Shown here: piece by piece, positions 18,382-28,203 of the stretch
Layout of the letters: each line of letters begins with the position of its first letter
Position numbering within the stretch: the first letter of the stretch is position 1
Assembly: GCA_017458125.1 (NCBI GenBank)
Contig: JAFTGB010000014.1
Location: 1-64,000 of the forward strand
DNA: 64,000 bases
Reading direction: 5' to 3'
Source of the DNA: Prevotella sp.
Lineage (GTDB): Bacteria; Bacteroidota; Bacteroidia; Bacteroidales; Bacteroidaceae
The notes under the pieces: generated by a model
Databases searched by the model: none
What the model was told of the DNA's origin: nothing
Seen by the model: the letters and a program-made list of their open reading frames with translations, nothing else
Program-made: the position numbers and the translations under genes

Positions 18382-21300
18382 TTAGAATCCGACATTAATG
18401 TTCAGTGTAACAGACTTTGCTCGCGGTGTCTGTGAGCTGTCATAAGCGATGCCCCATGCACCGGCAGAGTGTTCAGGATCAGTTCCGCTGTACTTCGAGA
18501 AGCAAAGCAGGTTCTGGCCAGAAAGGCTAAGCTGCAAGCGACGGAGACCGATAGCCTTGAGAAGTTTCTTGTTGAAGTTGTAAACCAACTGAACATAGCT
18601 CATACGAACGAAGGAAGCATCCTCAACGTAGCGATCGCTACCAAGCCAGTTGTAACCGGTGTCGTACATGGCACGTGGAATATAGGTGACGTCACCGTTC
18701 TTGCGCCAGCGCCAGTTCACAGCAGAACTCTGGTTATAGGCATTGAACATTTCCTCAAGTCCCATCTTGGCCGAGTTCACGATCTTCACACCCGAACGAT
18801 ATGTGAAGCTCGTCTTGAGCGACCAGTCACCATAATAGAAACTTACGCCGAAACCACCACTGATCTTCGGGTTTGAGTTGCCAAGATAAACAATGTCGAG
18901 CGAGTTGATCTGACCATCATGATTGATGTCCTCATAGATGGCATCACCTCCCTGGAACTTGTAGGTGGAGGTTCCTTCCTGATAATTGTAGACCTGCTGG
19001 ATTGGATTGCCACGCGAGTCCATCAAGACATGTCCCTCGTTGTCAATGGCAATAGGAGCCGTCTTGTTTGCAGCAAGGAAGGTGTTGTCGATGTAATCCC
19101 GGAACTCCTCGGAAGTCCAGCCGTAGCTCTCCTTCATATTAACAAGGTACTCGTAAGAATACTGGTACACGCCCTTATAGCGCAGACCATAGATAGAACC
19201 CAGCGGGTTGCCCGTCTGGATACGGTTCAGGTATCCGCCACGATTGGAGGCATCCCACTCTGCATTAATGGATTCCAGCACACTCTCGTCCATCTTCACA
19301 ATCTCATTGAAGTTCTGACAGATGTTGAAGTTTGCACTCATGGAGAACTTACCGACCTTCAAGAAACGGTTGGCATTCAGGTTCAACTCCCAACCTTTGT
19401 TCGTCATCTCACCCACATTGGTCCAGGCGAGCGTTGAGAAACCGGCAGTTGAAGGAATGCGGACATTCTTCATCAACAGGTTCTTCGTGCGCTTGTAGTA
19501 GTAGTTGAAATCACCCGTGATGATATCATTGAAGAAACCGAAGTCGCCACCTATATTATATTGGGCTGTACGCTCCCATTGCAGGCGATTCAGTTGAAGG
19601 CCCTCCAGATACATGATGTTGTCATTACCCGTACCATTTCCGTAGTAGCCACTTGGGTTATAACGTGCATACTGCAGATATTCATTATCCGGCTGCTTAC
19701 CGACAATACCCCATGACGGACGGAAAGACAGCATGGAAAGCCACGAATCAGACCACTTCATCCAGGGCTCGTCGCTGATGTTCCAACGGGCAGAGACACC
19801 GGGGAAGTAGCCCCATTTCTTTGAGTTACCGAACTTTGTCGTACCGTCAGCGCGGACAGATGCATCAAGAGCATAGCGAGACTTGTAGGAGAAGTGTCCC
19901 TGATAGATTCCAGACATCGAGCGCCACTCACCATTACCAGAACCTAAAGAGGGGTGATAAGCATTTACTGACGACGATGTTGCGCCGTTGGGGGCGTTTA
20001 CCGACGATGTTGTCTGGCTCGTGTTATTACCGGTGGTCATCTCCCAGCGTCCCAGCATGGTCACATACCAGTCTTGATTACGGAAATGCGGCGTCAGGGT
20101 CAGCGTATGACGGGTTGTGAAGGCCAGAGAGTTGTAGTCATAAACCTCACTGTAGTTATAGTTGCCGTCCTGCCAGCCGTTGGTGCTCAATGAGCCGGGC
20201 CAGTACTTGGGTTCACTCTTTGAGAAGATGTCCATGTAGACCAGACCTGTGTAGTCCAGACGAGTCTTCTCGTCGTCCTTGCCAAGCAGGTAGTAATCCA
20301 GACGGAACTCGGGCGAAATACGATAGGTCTTCTCGTCGTGCCAGGCCTGATTGGCTATGGCGACGGGATTTCCGAGGTTACGGATGGACTCCAGCTGTTT
20401 TGAGGATGTGCCAGCCGCTGTCGATCCGGCACCTTCTGCACCTACGGGGAGCATCACGTAGAACTCATCCGTGTTGGAGCCATCGGCATTCTGACGATAG
20501 ACACTCATGTTCGGCGCCATCCTCTGGGCACGTTCCAGAATCTTGTCGTCATAGTTCTTGTGGTTGCTCGTGTAGGTCAGCGGGAACGTGGTACGGAAGA
20601 TGATACGGTCGCTGACGAAATAGTCCAAAGCAAGTTTCGTTGTGAAACGGTCAAGCGTCTGCTTGATAATGGTACCGTTCTGACGGTCATAACCGGCAGA
20701 GATACGGAAGTTAGCCTTCTCACCACCACCAGTAATCGTCAGGTAGTGATACTGGCTCCAACCAGTCTGCTGAACTTCCTTCACCCAGTCGGTGTTGTTG
20801 TTCCAGTTTTCAAATTCTGCCCAAGAACGGTTGTAGTTGATTTCGTTGATGTTCGTCGTTGCCGTGGCGTTCTGCGAAGGATTGTAATACATTTCCTTCA
20901 GCATCATCGTGTAATCGTCACCATTCAGCAGGTTGTAGCCGGCGGGCTGCCAGTTGGCCTGCACACGCAAGGAGTAGTCCACGACGGTCTTACCACGCGA
21001 ACCACGCTTTGTCGTAATCGAAATCACACCATTTGCACCACGCGAACCCCAGATTGCCGTTGCGGCAGCGTCTTTCAGCACGTCGATCTTGTCGATATCC
21101 GACGGGTTCACCGAAAGCAGGGATGCGTAGGTCTCCTCGTTGGCAGACGTGAAGTCAAAGTTTTCATCTGGATTGTCGAAGATGTTGCCGTCAACAACAA
21201 TCAGAGGCTCAGCCGATCCGTTGATCGACGTCACACCACGCAGACGCATTGAAGTACCGGAACCCAGGTTACCCGAGTTGGCCACGATGTCCAGACCTGC

Positions 21301-21771
21301 AATCTTACCTTGCAGTGCCTCGTCAGCCGATGTGAATGACAGACCTTCCACCTCACTCATGTTGAAGGTCTGCTTGGCTGCCGACACCTCGTTTTCAGGA
21401 ATCACCAGACCACCCTGACGGAACTTGGCCTTTGCCTTGACGACGACCTCCTTCAGCGTGTTCTCCTCTTCAAGCATAATGTCGAAGACCGTCTTGTCGC
21501 CGATGGGAATGGTCACCTTCTTGTATCCTACATAAGAGATCTGAAGTTTATTCTTGGTATTCACGACTTCCATCGAGAAGTTACCATTGATATCGGTCTG
21601 CGAGTAGGACACGTTACGGTTGTTGGCATCGATCTCAACGACGTTACACATCATGACGGGGCCTTCAACGTCATTGACGGTACCCGAGATGCGCGTGCCC
21701 TGTGCCATTGCTGCAGATGAGAAGATGCAGCAAATTGCCAGTAACAAATATTTTATATTGTTTGTTTTCAT
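18382..21771 (-). CDS. SusC/RagA-family TonB-dependent transporter (first pair)
   Basis: 1129 residues. The signal peptide ends near residue 23 (SSAAMAQ). A carboxypeptidase-regulatory-like domain (about 27-115, RISGTVNDVEGPVM) is followed by the plug with MRLRGVTSINGSAEPLIVVDG and KDAAATAIWGSRGANGVISI, then a 22-strand-type barrel ending in VTLNINVGF. It is the second gene of the operon, 21 bases after the large FAS1 lipoprotein and 14 before SusD. A calcium-loop-like DINHDGQINSLD occurs late in the barrel, as in the other SusC. It imports an unknown ligand with TonB/ExbBD energy. Confidence 0.95.
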   Translation of the reverse strand: MKTNNIKYLLLAICCIFSSAAMAQGTRISGTVNDVEGPVMMCNVVEIDANNRNVSYSQTDINGNFSMEVVNTKNKLQISYVGYKKVTIPIGDKTVFDIMLEEENTLKEVVVKAKAKFRQGGLVIPENEVSAAKQTFNMSEVEGLSFTSADEALQGKIAGLDIVANSGNLGSGTSMRLRGVTSINGSAEPLIVVDGNIFDNPDENFDFTSANEETYASLLSVNPSDIDKIDVLKDAAATAIWGSRGANGVISITTKRGSRGKTVVDYSLRVQANWQPAGYNLLNGDDYTMMLKEMYYNPSQNATATTNINEINYNRSWAEFENWNNNTDWVKEVQQTGWSQYHYLTITGGGEKANFRISAGYDRQNGTIIKQTLDRFTTKLALDYFVSDRIIFRTTFPLTYTSNHKNYDDKILERAQRMAPNMSVYRQNADGSNTDEFYVMLPVGAEGAGSTAAGTSSKQLESIRNLGNPVAIANQAWHDEKTYRISPEFRLDYYLLGKDDEKTRLDYTGLVYMDIFSKSEPKYWPGSLSTNGWQDGNYNYSEVYDYNSLAFTTRHTLTLTPHFRNQDWYVTMLGRWEMTTGNNTSQTTSSVNAPNGATSSSVNAYHPSLGSGNGEWRSMSGIYQGHFSYKSRYALDASVRADGTTKFGNSKKWGYFPGVSARWNISDEPWMKWSDSWLSMLSFRPSWGIVGKQPDNEYLQYARYNPSGYYGNGTGNDNIMYLEGLQLNRLQWERTAQYNIGGDFGFFNDIITGDFNYYYKRTKNLLMKNVRIPSTAGFSTLAWTNVGEMTNKGWELNLNANRFLKVGKFSMSANFNICQNFNEIVKMDESVLESINAEWDASNRGGYLNRIQTGNPLGSIYGLRYKGVYQYSYEYLVNMKESYGWTSEEFRDYIDNTFLAANKTAPIAIDNEGHVLMDSRGNPIQQVYNYQEGTSTYKFQGGDAIYEDINHDGQINSLDIVYLGNSNPKISGGFGVSFYYGDWSLKTSFTYRSGVKIVNSAKMGLEEMFNAYNQSSAVNWRWRKNGDVTYIPRAMYDTGYNWLGSDRYVEDASFVRMSYVQLVYNFNKKLLKAIGLRRLQLSLSGQNLLCFSKYSGTDPEHSAGAWGIAYDSSQTPRAKSVTLNINVGF

Positions 21772-21792
21772 ATTCCAATACTGTATTTATTC

Positions 21793-24642
21793 CTAATACT
21801 GCTTATACAACTGGCTGTCGTACAATCGCCTGTAAGCGGCCAGTTTTTGCTTGGCATTCTGTCCTGTCCAGAGCGCATCGTAGCGATCAGAATCCGAGTG
21901 ACGGTTCAGAGGAGTGTCAATCTGGTGAATCACGGCAAACGACGAGGTACTGATCTGAGTAGCCGTTCGAGCCGTCTGGTTGAACACATAGTCGCGTGTC
22001 ATCTGGTTGACGAGTCGTCCGCCGCCAGTGCTGATGTTGATTTGCTGGCCACGGTTGTCAGTTACCGTCATCTGGCGCGCACTGCCGCCCACGGTGAGCT
22101 TCTCACGCACGCCGAGCGTATCAGAACATGCTGTTGCATACACGCCAGCGTCGATTACGTTGTCCACATATACCGCGTTGTCCTGGAAGTGGTAGCGGAT
22201 GAACGCATTGATTTCTTCAAGCATTGCCAGAGCCTTGTTGCGGGCATTGATGACGTCGTCCGAGTAGATTCCGTCCTCCTGCTGCTCTGTCCACTTGTCC
22301 TTGTATTCATCGTAAATAGCGTGCACGTCCTCCCATCTGGGCAAGCCGCGCTCGTAGGCCTTCTTCATGGCCTCGTTATCAGGAGCGTAGACCGTGTAGT
22401 TGTAAGAGTTGAAGAACTTCACGTCGTAGTCGAGACCGAAGTGTCCGATTTCGTTGACGAACAGCTCGTAACCTCTCACGCGCTGCTTGCCGGTCACCTT
22501 GTTCACTTCCTTCATCTTGTCGCTGGCGAAGAAGAAGAGTGTGTCATTGAAGCCATTGCAGAGATTGTTGAATTCAGAGATCTGCTGCGTTTCGCCGAGC
22601 ACAGAGTACACCGACTTCTGCGGAGCCTGAATGAGATGGTCAATGGCATAAGACGTACCGTTCTTCTGGTTGTAGGTCTTTGTCACATAGGAGATGGGCA
22701 GGCCGTTATCAATCTGTCCACCACTGGACACACGACCATCGCCAAAGCGAATCTCGCCGCCGTGCTTGGTCTTGTAGTACTGGTTTGTACCCACCTTCTC
22801 TCCGTCGGCGAGCACCACCGTGTGGAAGTTCAGGACGTCGATCATCTGAGAGCGGAAGTTAGCCGTAGCGACAACACCGATGGAGTCACCCACTTCGCCC
22901 GTCAGCGGATTGTACTGCCAAGCTGAGCAGAAGACATACGGCGAGCGGTTCTGATAATAGAAGCGCAGTGCGCGTGGCTGGTCATGCTTCAGGTTGGTCG
23001 GGTCGACATAGTACTGTCCGAAGGCCTGGTCTGTCGGAATGAAGAACGCATAGTTTGCGGTCATGGCGAGCAGGTAGGCATAGAAGTTCTGGTCAAAGTT
23101 CAGGGGCTTATTGTCTTTGTAACCGTCCTGAATAGCCGTGTTCATGATTTTCATGTTGTCGGTGAGCAGGGCCGGTGCCGACACAGCCACGAAGCGGTTA
23201 GGAGCAAACACCGTGTTCAGCATGTAGGCCACACCGTTGTTGGCAATCTTCACGTCGTAGGTTCCGTCGGCATTCTTGTTCAGCACGTCAAGCGTGAGAC
23301 CCATCGGGTCTGAGGCGTCATCCATCACATCGCCGAACTTGCTGGGCACGGTGCCCGTGAACGAAGACTTCATCAGGTTGTCAAGGAAAGCCTGCACAAT
23401 GTCGTGAGGAATAGAGTCGATATTCTCCTTGAGGTTTTCCTCCGTATTCTCCTTCGCACCGTACTGGTCAATGATGAACGAACCGCTACCGCCAGGCAGG
23501 AAGTACTCCTTCATGGCCTCATCGGTAGGCACGAAGATGGCTGCGAGGTCGCTCAGCGCGTTCGAACCTGTCAGACCGTTGGTATAGGCGTTCCATCCCG
23601 GATCATAGGGCAACAGCTCCTTGACTTCCGTTCCGTTGGGGTCGAGCTTCAGGGCTGCACCCTGCGAGCGGTTACTGAAGTAGCGCTTCTGATAAACGGA
23701 GTCGATGAGCGGCAGACCGTTGGCCTGTGCATAGTCGTTATAGTTATTGGTCGTTGCGACATCGTAGAACGGAGCCGAGAAGCGCTCCATCATGCGACTG
23801 AAGTAGTTGCTTTCGCCGTTGGTACGAATCAGTTCTGCGATATTGCCTGGAGGCACCAACACGTCCTGCAACTGGTGGATGTATCCGTTCTGACAGGTCA
23901 CGTCGGCATTGATGATCTTGTTACGGAAGATGTAGGCCGAGTTTTCCTCGTCGTTGTACGGTGAGCCAGTAATCACCTCGAAGTCGCTGTTCTCGCCGCG
24001 GGTGGTGATGCTGTTGGTCGTGAGCTGCTCAGCCGTGAAGTGCACCATCATCGGGCGTGTAGCATCCATCACCAGGTAAATACCCTTGTCGTAGAACCGC
24101 TCCCAGTAAGCGTTGTTTTCCGGCATACCAGCAGCCCCGTAGATGTGGGTAATGGTGTCAATGACATTGGCACCGGTGGTGTGTTTCATGGCAATACCCT
24201 GTGTTACGCTCGTTGCGTCGTAGGAGACGTTGGACAGCATCTCCACCAGAATGGCATTGTCGAGCATTGACGAGTAGAGCAGCTGCTTCTTCATGGCTTC
24301 CGTCAGATCCTCATACCTTCTCACGCCCCACGAGTTGTTGGCGTAGAAACGGTCGAAGGCTTCATCGTTAGCCGGGAACACGGTCTTCGAACCTGTCTTC
24401 CCCAGCGTCTCGGCATAACCCATGTCTTCAATGAGCCGCACATAATTGTTGAAAGTACCTGTGAGTACTTCTTGGTTAGGATTCTTCAACTGGTCGTACA
24501 CACTACTGCCCAGCCAACTCGGATAATTACCCTTGTCGTCCAGGTCATAGCGATCCGTACAAGAAAAGAATCCACCACTGACAACTGCCAAGCACAAGCC
24601 ATAGAAGGCTTTCTTGGTCAGTTCAAAAAAGCGGTAATTCAT
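21793..24642 (-). CDS. large multi-FAS1 lipoprotein A, first gene of the operon
   Basis: 949 residues, lipid-anchored at Cys28 (GGFFSC). Four FAS1-like regions can be followed: about 40-270 (KTVFPANDEAFDRFY, NGYIHQLQDVLVP), 280-480 (AAIFVPTDEAMKEYF, NGVAYMLNTVFAP), 490-700 (YAFFIPTDQAFGQYY, YAIDHLIQAP) and 705-930 (YTVYAPDNEAMKKAYERG). Repeated use of the 'x-F-x-P-T/N-D-E-A' motif is the main evidence. It leads the 19 kb operon, with a candidate promoter about 70 bases upstream, so it is probably the most abundant of the set. Its role is likely adhesion, or building a surface complex with SusCD; this is inference. Confidence 0.85.
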   Translation of the reverse strand: MNYRFFELTKKAFYGLCLAVVSGGFFSCTDRYDLDDKGNYPSWLGSSVYDQLKNPNQEVLTGTFNNYVRLIEDMGYAETLGKTGSKTVFPANDEAFDRFYANNSWGVRRYEDLTEAMKKQLLYSSMLDNAILVEMLSNVSYDATSVTQGIAMKHTTGANVIDTITHIYGAAGMPENNAYWERFYDKGIYLVMDATRPMMVHFTAEQLTTNSITTRGENSDFEVITGSPYNDEENSAYIFRNKIINADVTCQNGYIHQLQDVLVPPGNIAELIRTNGESNYFSRMMERFSAPFYDVATTNNYNDYAQANGLPLIDSVYQKRYFSNRSQGAALKLDPNGTEVKELLPYDPGWNAYTNGLTGSNALSDLAAIFVPTDEAMKEYFLPGGSGSFIIDQYGAKENTEENLKENIDSIPHDIVQAFLDNLMKSSFTGTVPSKFGDVMDDASDPMGLTLDVLNKNADGTYDVKIANNGVAYMLNTVFAPNRFVAVSAPALLTDNMKIMNTAIQDGYKDNKPLNFDQNFYAYLLAMTANYAFFIPTDQAFGQYYVDPTNLKHDQPRALRFYYQNRSPYVFCSAWQYNPLTGEVGDSIGVVATANFRSQMIDVLNFHTVVLADGEKVGTNQYYKTKHGGEIRFGDGRVSSGGQIDNGLPISYVTKTYNQKNGTSYAIDHLIQAPQKSVYSVLGETQQISEFNNLCNGFNDTLFFFASDKMKEVNKVTGKQRVRGYELFVNEIGHFGLDYDVKFFNSYNYTVYAPDNEAMKKAYERGLPRWEDVHAIYDEYKDKWTEQQEDGIYSDDVINARNKALAMLEEINAFIRYHFQDNAVYVDNVIDAGVYATACSDTLGVREKLTVGGSARQMTVTDNRGQQINISTGGGRLVNQMTRDYVFNQTARTATQISTSSFAVIHQIDTPLNRHSDSDRYDALWTGQNAKQKLAAYRRLYDSQLYKQY

Positions 24643-24708
24643 ACATTTAACGATTTAGTTATTACTTTATTTTCTGTCTTTACGCGTTAGGTTTTCTTAT
24701 TTCGCAGG

Positions 24709-24716
24709 CAAATTTA
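24709..24716 (-). promoter_or_regulatory. -7 promoter element of the FAS1/SusCD operon
   Basis: The minus strand reads TAAATTTG, fitting TAnnTTTG. It sits 66 bases before the ATG at 24642 in a very AT-rich gap. An upstream TTTG is present but at a short spacing (16 bases). The gap before this gene (136 bases) is the largest in the row of minus-strand genes from 28183 down to 5358. Confidence 0.5.
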
Positions 24717-24778
24717 AATATTTTTTTTGAAACAAATACGTTTTTAACACTATTTTTTGCAATCGTGTGCACTTTTTT

Positions 24779-27700
24779 TTATTTTCTGACATACTTCTTC
24801 CCATTTTGTATGTATATCGGGGGCCATCCGAGACCCTGATGTGGTTGCGTGCCAGTGGCCAGCCGTCGGCCACCGAGGTCGTACACAGCGCTGCGTGTTT
24901 CCATGCCTGCATGCTCTGTTGTGGGCTGCGCTATGGCCGTGGGAATCTTGCGCAGCAGCCTCACGTGGTCTATATATAATAAGGTGTTGTTGGCCGCACC
25001 TACCGACGCCGTCGTCTGGTAGCCCAACGAGATGGTCACGTCCTGGGTGCTTTCCAGCGAGAAGTCGTAGCACAGCGTTTCCCAGGCATTGGGCTCCGAG
25101 GGGTATCGGTAGTCGGTCGTCGTGCCTATCATCACACCCGTGAGCGACGTGTTGTTGTTGCCCACCGCAGCAACGCGCCGTCCGTCGTTGCCCGTTTGGT
25201 TGGGACACTCATATTTCATGTTCAGCAGCACGCGGTACTCCCCTGCCGGCAGGTTCACCACCTGCGTGACGGCGTTCGCACCGCGATCCCACGAGTTCAG
25301 CACGGTCAGCGTGCGCAGGCCCTTGCCGTCGTCGGCCATCATGCCTGCCGTCTGCGCGGCATAGTTGCCCACGTTCGACGGGCTGACGCAAAACTTCTCC
25401 AGCGAGTAGGGCATCGAGTACATTCTCGCATAGTTCGACCCGCTTGACAGCTTGCAGCCCGGCGTCCATCCCTTCACGGGCAAGACGTTCGGCCACTTCG
25501 AGCTGGCTGCCGCCACGGTGTTCACGTAGCAGTCGGCATAGGTCACGCCCGACGCCGAGACGTTCGTGCCCTTTGAGCCGTAGGTCTCGTCGTCTTCGAA
25601 GTTAGGGTTCGCGAGCTGGTCGCTGATGTCGTCGTAACCCGCCGTGAGGTCTTCGTCTCCGCTTTTGGGAAACGTCGCACCTTCCTCGATCAGAAGGTCG
25701 CCTCCCACGATTCTTGCCGTAAACGCTCCTGCCGTCACGACTGATTTTTCCACGATGCCGCTGTCGGTGACGGCCTTGATGAAGAACTCACACTCGCAGT
25801 CGAGCATACTCTCGAAGTAGGCCACCGTCGGGTCGTTGGGATCCTGCTGGGCGCGCAGACCGGCGTTCGTCACGTAGAACTTCACCACGTTCGACACGCT
25901 GTGGTTCACCTCGGCCGCAAACGTGCCGCTGCCGACCTCGCTGTCAGCGGTGAAGACTGGCATCCCGTAAGGGGTTTCGATATCGCTGAGCCGACACTTC
26001 TCCATGCTTCTGAAGTTCGACAGCAGCAGGTAGCCCGTGCCGTCGGGGTCGAAGGCCATCACGCCGTTCCAGCCCGCGGGCACCTGTTCACGCAGGTCGA
26101 TGAGCTGCGAGGCCAGCTGCTGTGTCTGCCCGGCATCCACGCGGCTGTAGTACACCATTGCTCGCCGGTCAACCTCGCTGCCCGCCGCCACCTGACGGCT
26201 CTTGGCAGCATACAGCGTGTAGAGTTTCGAGGTCATCACGGAGTTGTTGTTGTCGCGGTCGCCGAAGTACATCTGCTTCTCGCCCGTGCCCACGAAGCCC
26301 AGCTCGTTGTCGATGTTCAGCCACCGTGCAGCCAGCTGCGCCGTGCCGCCACCGCTCACCTCCTTACTGCTTCCCGCGTCATCATACAGCACTCGCTTCG
26401 TCTTCGTCAGGTCGTCCATCGAGATGGCCATCAGCCCGCCTTTCTCCTTCGTGATGGTGCAGGCCTGGCTCGCGCGCACATCATCTATATATATCACTGC
26501 GTTGCCGGGCGTCGAGAACAGGCAGAAGCGGTTGTTCAGCACACCGTCGTTGGTGTTCAGTTCTCCGTTCATCGTCCACCCGTCGCCCTTCAGCTCGTAG
26601 ATGCCGCTCACCACGGGTGTGGCGTTCGTGGCCTTGCCGCTCACCTCATACCAGCCCAGGAAGTTGCCGGTGTTGTTGGCCCGGAAGGGCACGATGATCT
26701 TGTTCTTGTCCACCGAGTTCGAGGCGATATAGCCCGTGTAGCTCTGCAGGCCCGTGCTCCACGAGAACGTCGTGAAGCGGTCGCGGGTGAAGGCACGCAC
26801 GATGTTCTGCGTGTCCAGCTTCTTCGCTGCCGAGTGTCGCTGTCGGAATGCCTCGAAGTCTGTTGCTGCGAGGTCAGCCGTGGACAGCACGTGGTGCATC
26901 AGCCACGTCATCATCACGCGGTGGCCCTCCACACCCATGCGTCGTGCGCCCACGTCGGCCCTGAGCAGCCACGAGCCGTCGCTGGTGGTCGTCTGTCGGG
27001 CCTTGATGTATTTGTAGGCGAGGTTCTCAAGCATCAGCGCGTCCGGATCACGCAGGAAGCAGGCGTTCGTCGAGTAGCTCGTGATCTGGTCGTAGAGGAA
27101 CAGGCTCCAGTCGTTGCCGTTGGGCATGGCCAGTTCGCCGTCGGTCAGCGCGAGCCAGTTCAGCACCTCCTCCTGCACCTCGCGGTTGTGGTGCATCAGG
27201 GCGTTGGTCTTCCACTTCTCCTCGCCGCGCAGCTCCTGCTGGAAGAGTTTCAGGGCCAGGGCGGCCTCGCCCAGCTCCTGCATCACCACGTTCTGGTACG
27301 ACGTGTGGAAGTAGTTATGGTTCTGCAGCGTGTAGTCGTCGTAGAGGTTCTGGCCCTTGTAGAGCTGTGCCACGGTCTTCGTGTCGTAGTCGGGATCGAC
27401 CACCGTCTGGTCGGTCTTGTCGGCGCTGTGGGAGTAGCTGTTGATGGCAAACTCCCGGAGCCGCTGGAACCAGCGCGGCGCCAGCGCGTCGTCGGGGAAG
27501 AGGCCGAGCGTAGCCGCAAGGATGTCGGCCTCCCAGCCGTTCTCCTCGGCCTTCGTGTCGCCGGCGTAGCCTGTGGGTATCGAGCGTCCGAGCTCGTAGT
27601 TGCACTCGGCCTTGAGCAGCTGGTAGACGTAGTTGCGCTGCGTGTCGGTGAGCTTGTCCCACTGGAAGAACGCCGAGTAGGCCACCGACATCGCCCAGAG

Positions 27701-28183
27701 ACTCGACTCCCAGGTGTAGTCGCTGGTCGACGTGGAGCCCCAGTAGTTGTTGCCTGCGCACACCTTCAGCTTATTGGCCTTGTGGGTGCTGTAGGCGAAA
27801 ACGAGCGACTTCATCGCCATGTCTTCCACGTCGCTCCACGTCACGCCCTGTGGCAGCGTCACCTTGTCCTTGCCGTACTTCACGAGGAACGCGCAGAGCA
27901 TCGACAGGTCGGCATTCGGTCTGACGCCCTGCTCGTTGTTGCCCATTGTGTTCTCGCCCTTGAAGCAGCCGCACGCCTCGCCAATGCTGTTCGGGGCCTG
28001 CGCCTGCTGGAAGTCGTTTTTCATGTACTTGGCGAAGTTGGCGAGCATCTGCAGCAGGTCTTGCTGCATTGTCTCCTCGCCGACGAACGCCGCCGTAATC
28101 GTGCCCTCTGTCGGACTGGTCTGCGCCTGCGATGTCACCGTGGTGGTCAGCAGCAGAGCGGTAAGGAAAAGGAGTTTTTTCAT
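24779..28183 (-). CDS. secreted helical-toroid-like protein with C-terminal sorting tail
   Basis: 1134 residues. A signal peptide (to about residue 20, VTSQAQ) precedes a long helix-rich region (about 30-480) with features of alpha/alpha-toroid polysaccharide lyases or hydrolases: NYWGSTSTSDYTWESSLW, LQNHNYFHTSYQNVVMQELGEAAL and GARRMGVEGHRVMMTW, where Asn/His/Tyr and Arg/His could be active-site residues. A beta-rich middle (about 500-850) and a jelly-roll-like domain (about 890-1085, NPNFEDDE..VKGWTPG..VVNLPAGEYRVLLNMKY) follow. The end (AVYDLGGRRL...NGKKYVRK) resembles a type IX secretion tail. I do not recognise the exact family; a lyase-like function is a guess. It lies upstream of the FAS1/SusCD operon on the same strand. 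Confidence 0.75.
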   Translation of the reverse strand: MKKLLFLTALLLTTTVTSQAQTSPTEGTITAAFVGEETMQQDLLQMLANFAKYMKNDFQQAQAPNSIGEACGCFKGENTMGNNEQGVRPNADLSMLCAFLVKYGKDKVTLPQGVTWSDVEDMAMKSLVFAYSTHKANKLKVCAGNNYWGSTSTSDYTWESSLWAMSVAYSAFFQWDKLTDTQRNYVYQLLKAECNYELGRSIPTGYAGDTKAEENGWEADILAATLGLFPDDALAPRWFQRLREFAINSYSHSADKTDQTVVDPDYDTKTVAQLYKGQNLYDDYTLQNHNYFHTSYQNVVMQELGEAALALKLFQQELRGEEKWKTNALMHHNREVQEEVLNWLALTDGELAMPNGNDWSLFLYDQITSYSTNACFLRDPDALMLENLAYKYIKARQTTTSDGSWLLRADVGARRMGVEGHRVMMTWLMHHVLSTADLAATDFEAFRQRHSAAKKLDTQNIVRAFTRDRFTTFSWSTGLQSYTGYIASNSVDKNKIIVPFRANNTGNFLGWYEVSGKATNATPVVSGIYELKGDGWTMNGELNTNDGVLNNRFCLFSTPGNAVIYIDDVRASQACTITKEKGGLMAISMDDLTKTKRVLYDDAGSSKEVSGGGTAQLAARWLNIDNELGFVGTGEKQMYFGDRDNNNSVMTSKLYTLYAAKSRQVAAGSEVDRRAMVYYSRVDAGQTQQLASQLIDLREQVPAGWNGVMAFDPDGTGYLLLSNFRSMEKCRLSDIETPYGMPVFTADSEVGSGTFAAEVNHSVSNVVKFYVTNAGLRAQQDPNDPTVAYFESMLDCECEFFIKAVTDSGIVEKSVVTAGAFTARIVGGDLLIEEGATFPKSGDEDLTAGYDDISDQLANPNFEDDETYGSKGTNVSASGVTYADCYVNTVAAASSKWPNVLPVKGWTPGCKLSSGSNYARMYSMPYSLEKFCVSPSNVGNYAAQTAGMMADDGKGLRTLTVLNSWDRGANAVTQVVNLPAGEYRVLLNMKYECPNQTGNDGRRVAAVGNNNTSLTGVMIGTTTDYRYPSEPNAWETLCYDFSLESTQDVTISLGYQTTASVGAANNTLLYIDHVRLLRKIPTAIAQPTTEHAGMETRSAVYDLGGRRLATGTQPHQGLGWPPIYIQNGKKYVRK

Positions 28184-28203
28184 TGTTTACTTTTGAATTG
28201 ATT

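Noticed and set aside
25901..28201. Long plus-strand frame antisense to the toroid-like gene
   Set aside because: Same reason: a shadow of a high-GC3 gene; the minus frame has a signal peptide and domain structure.
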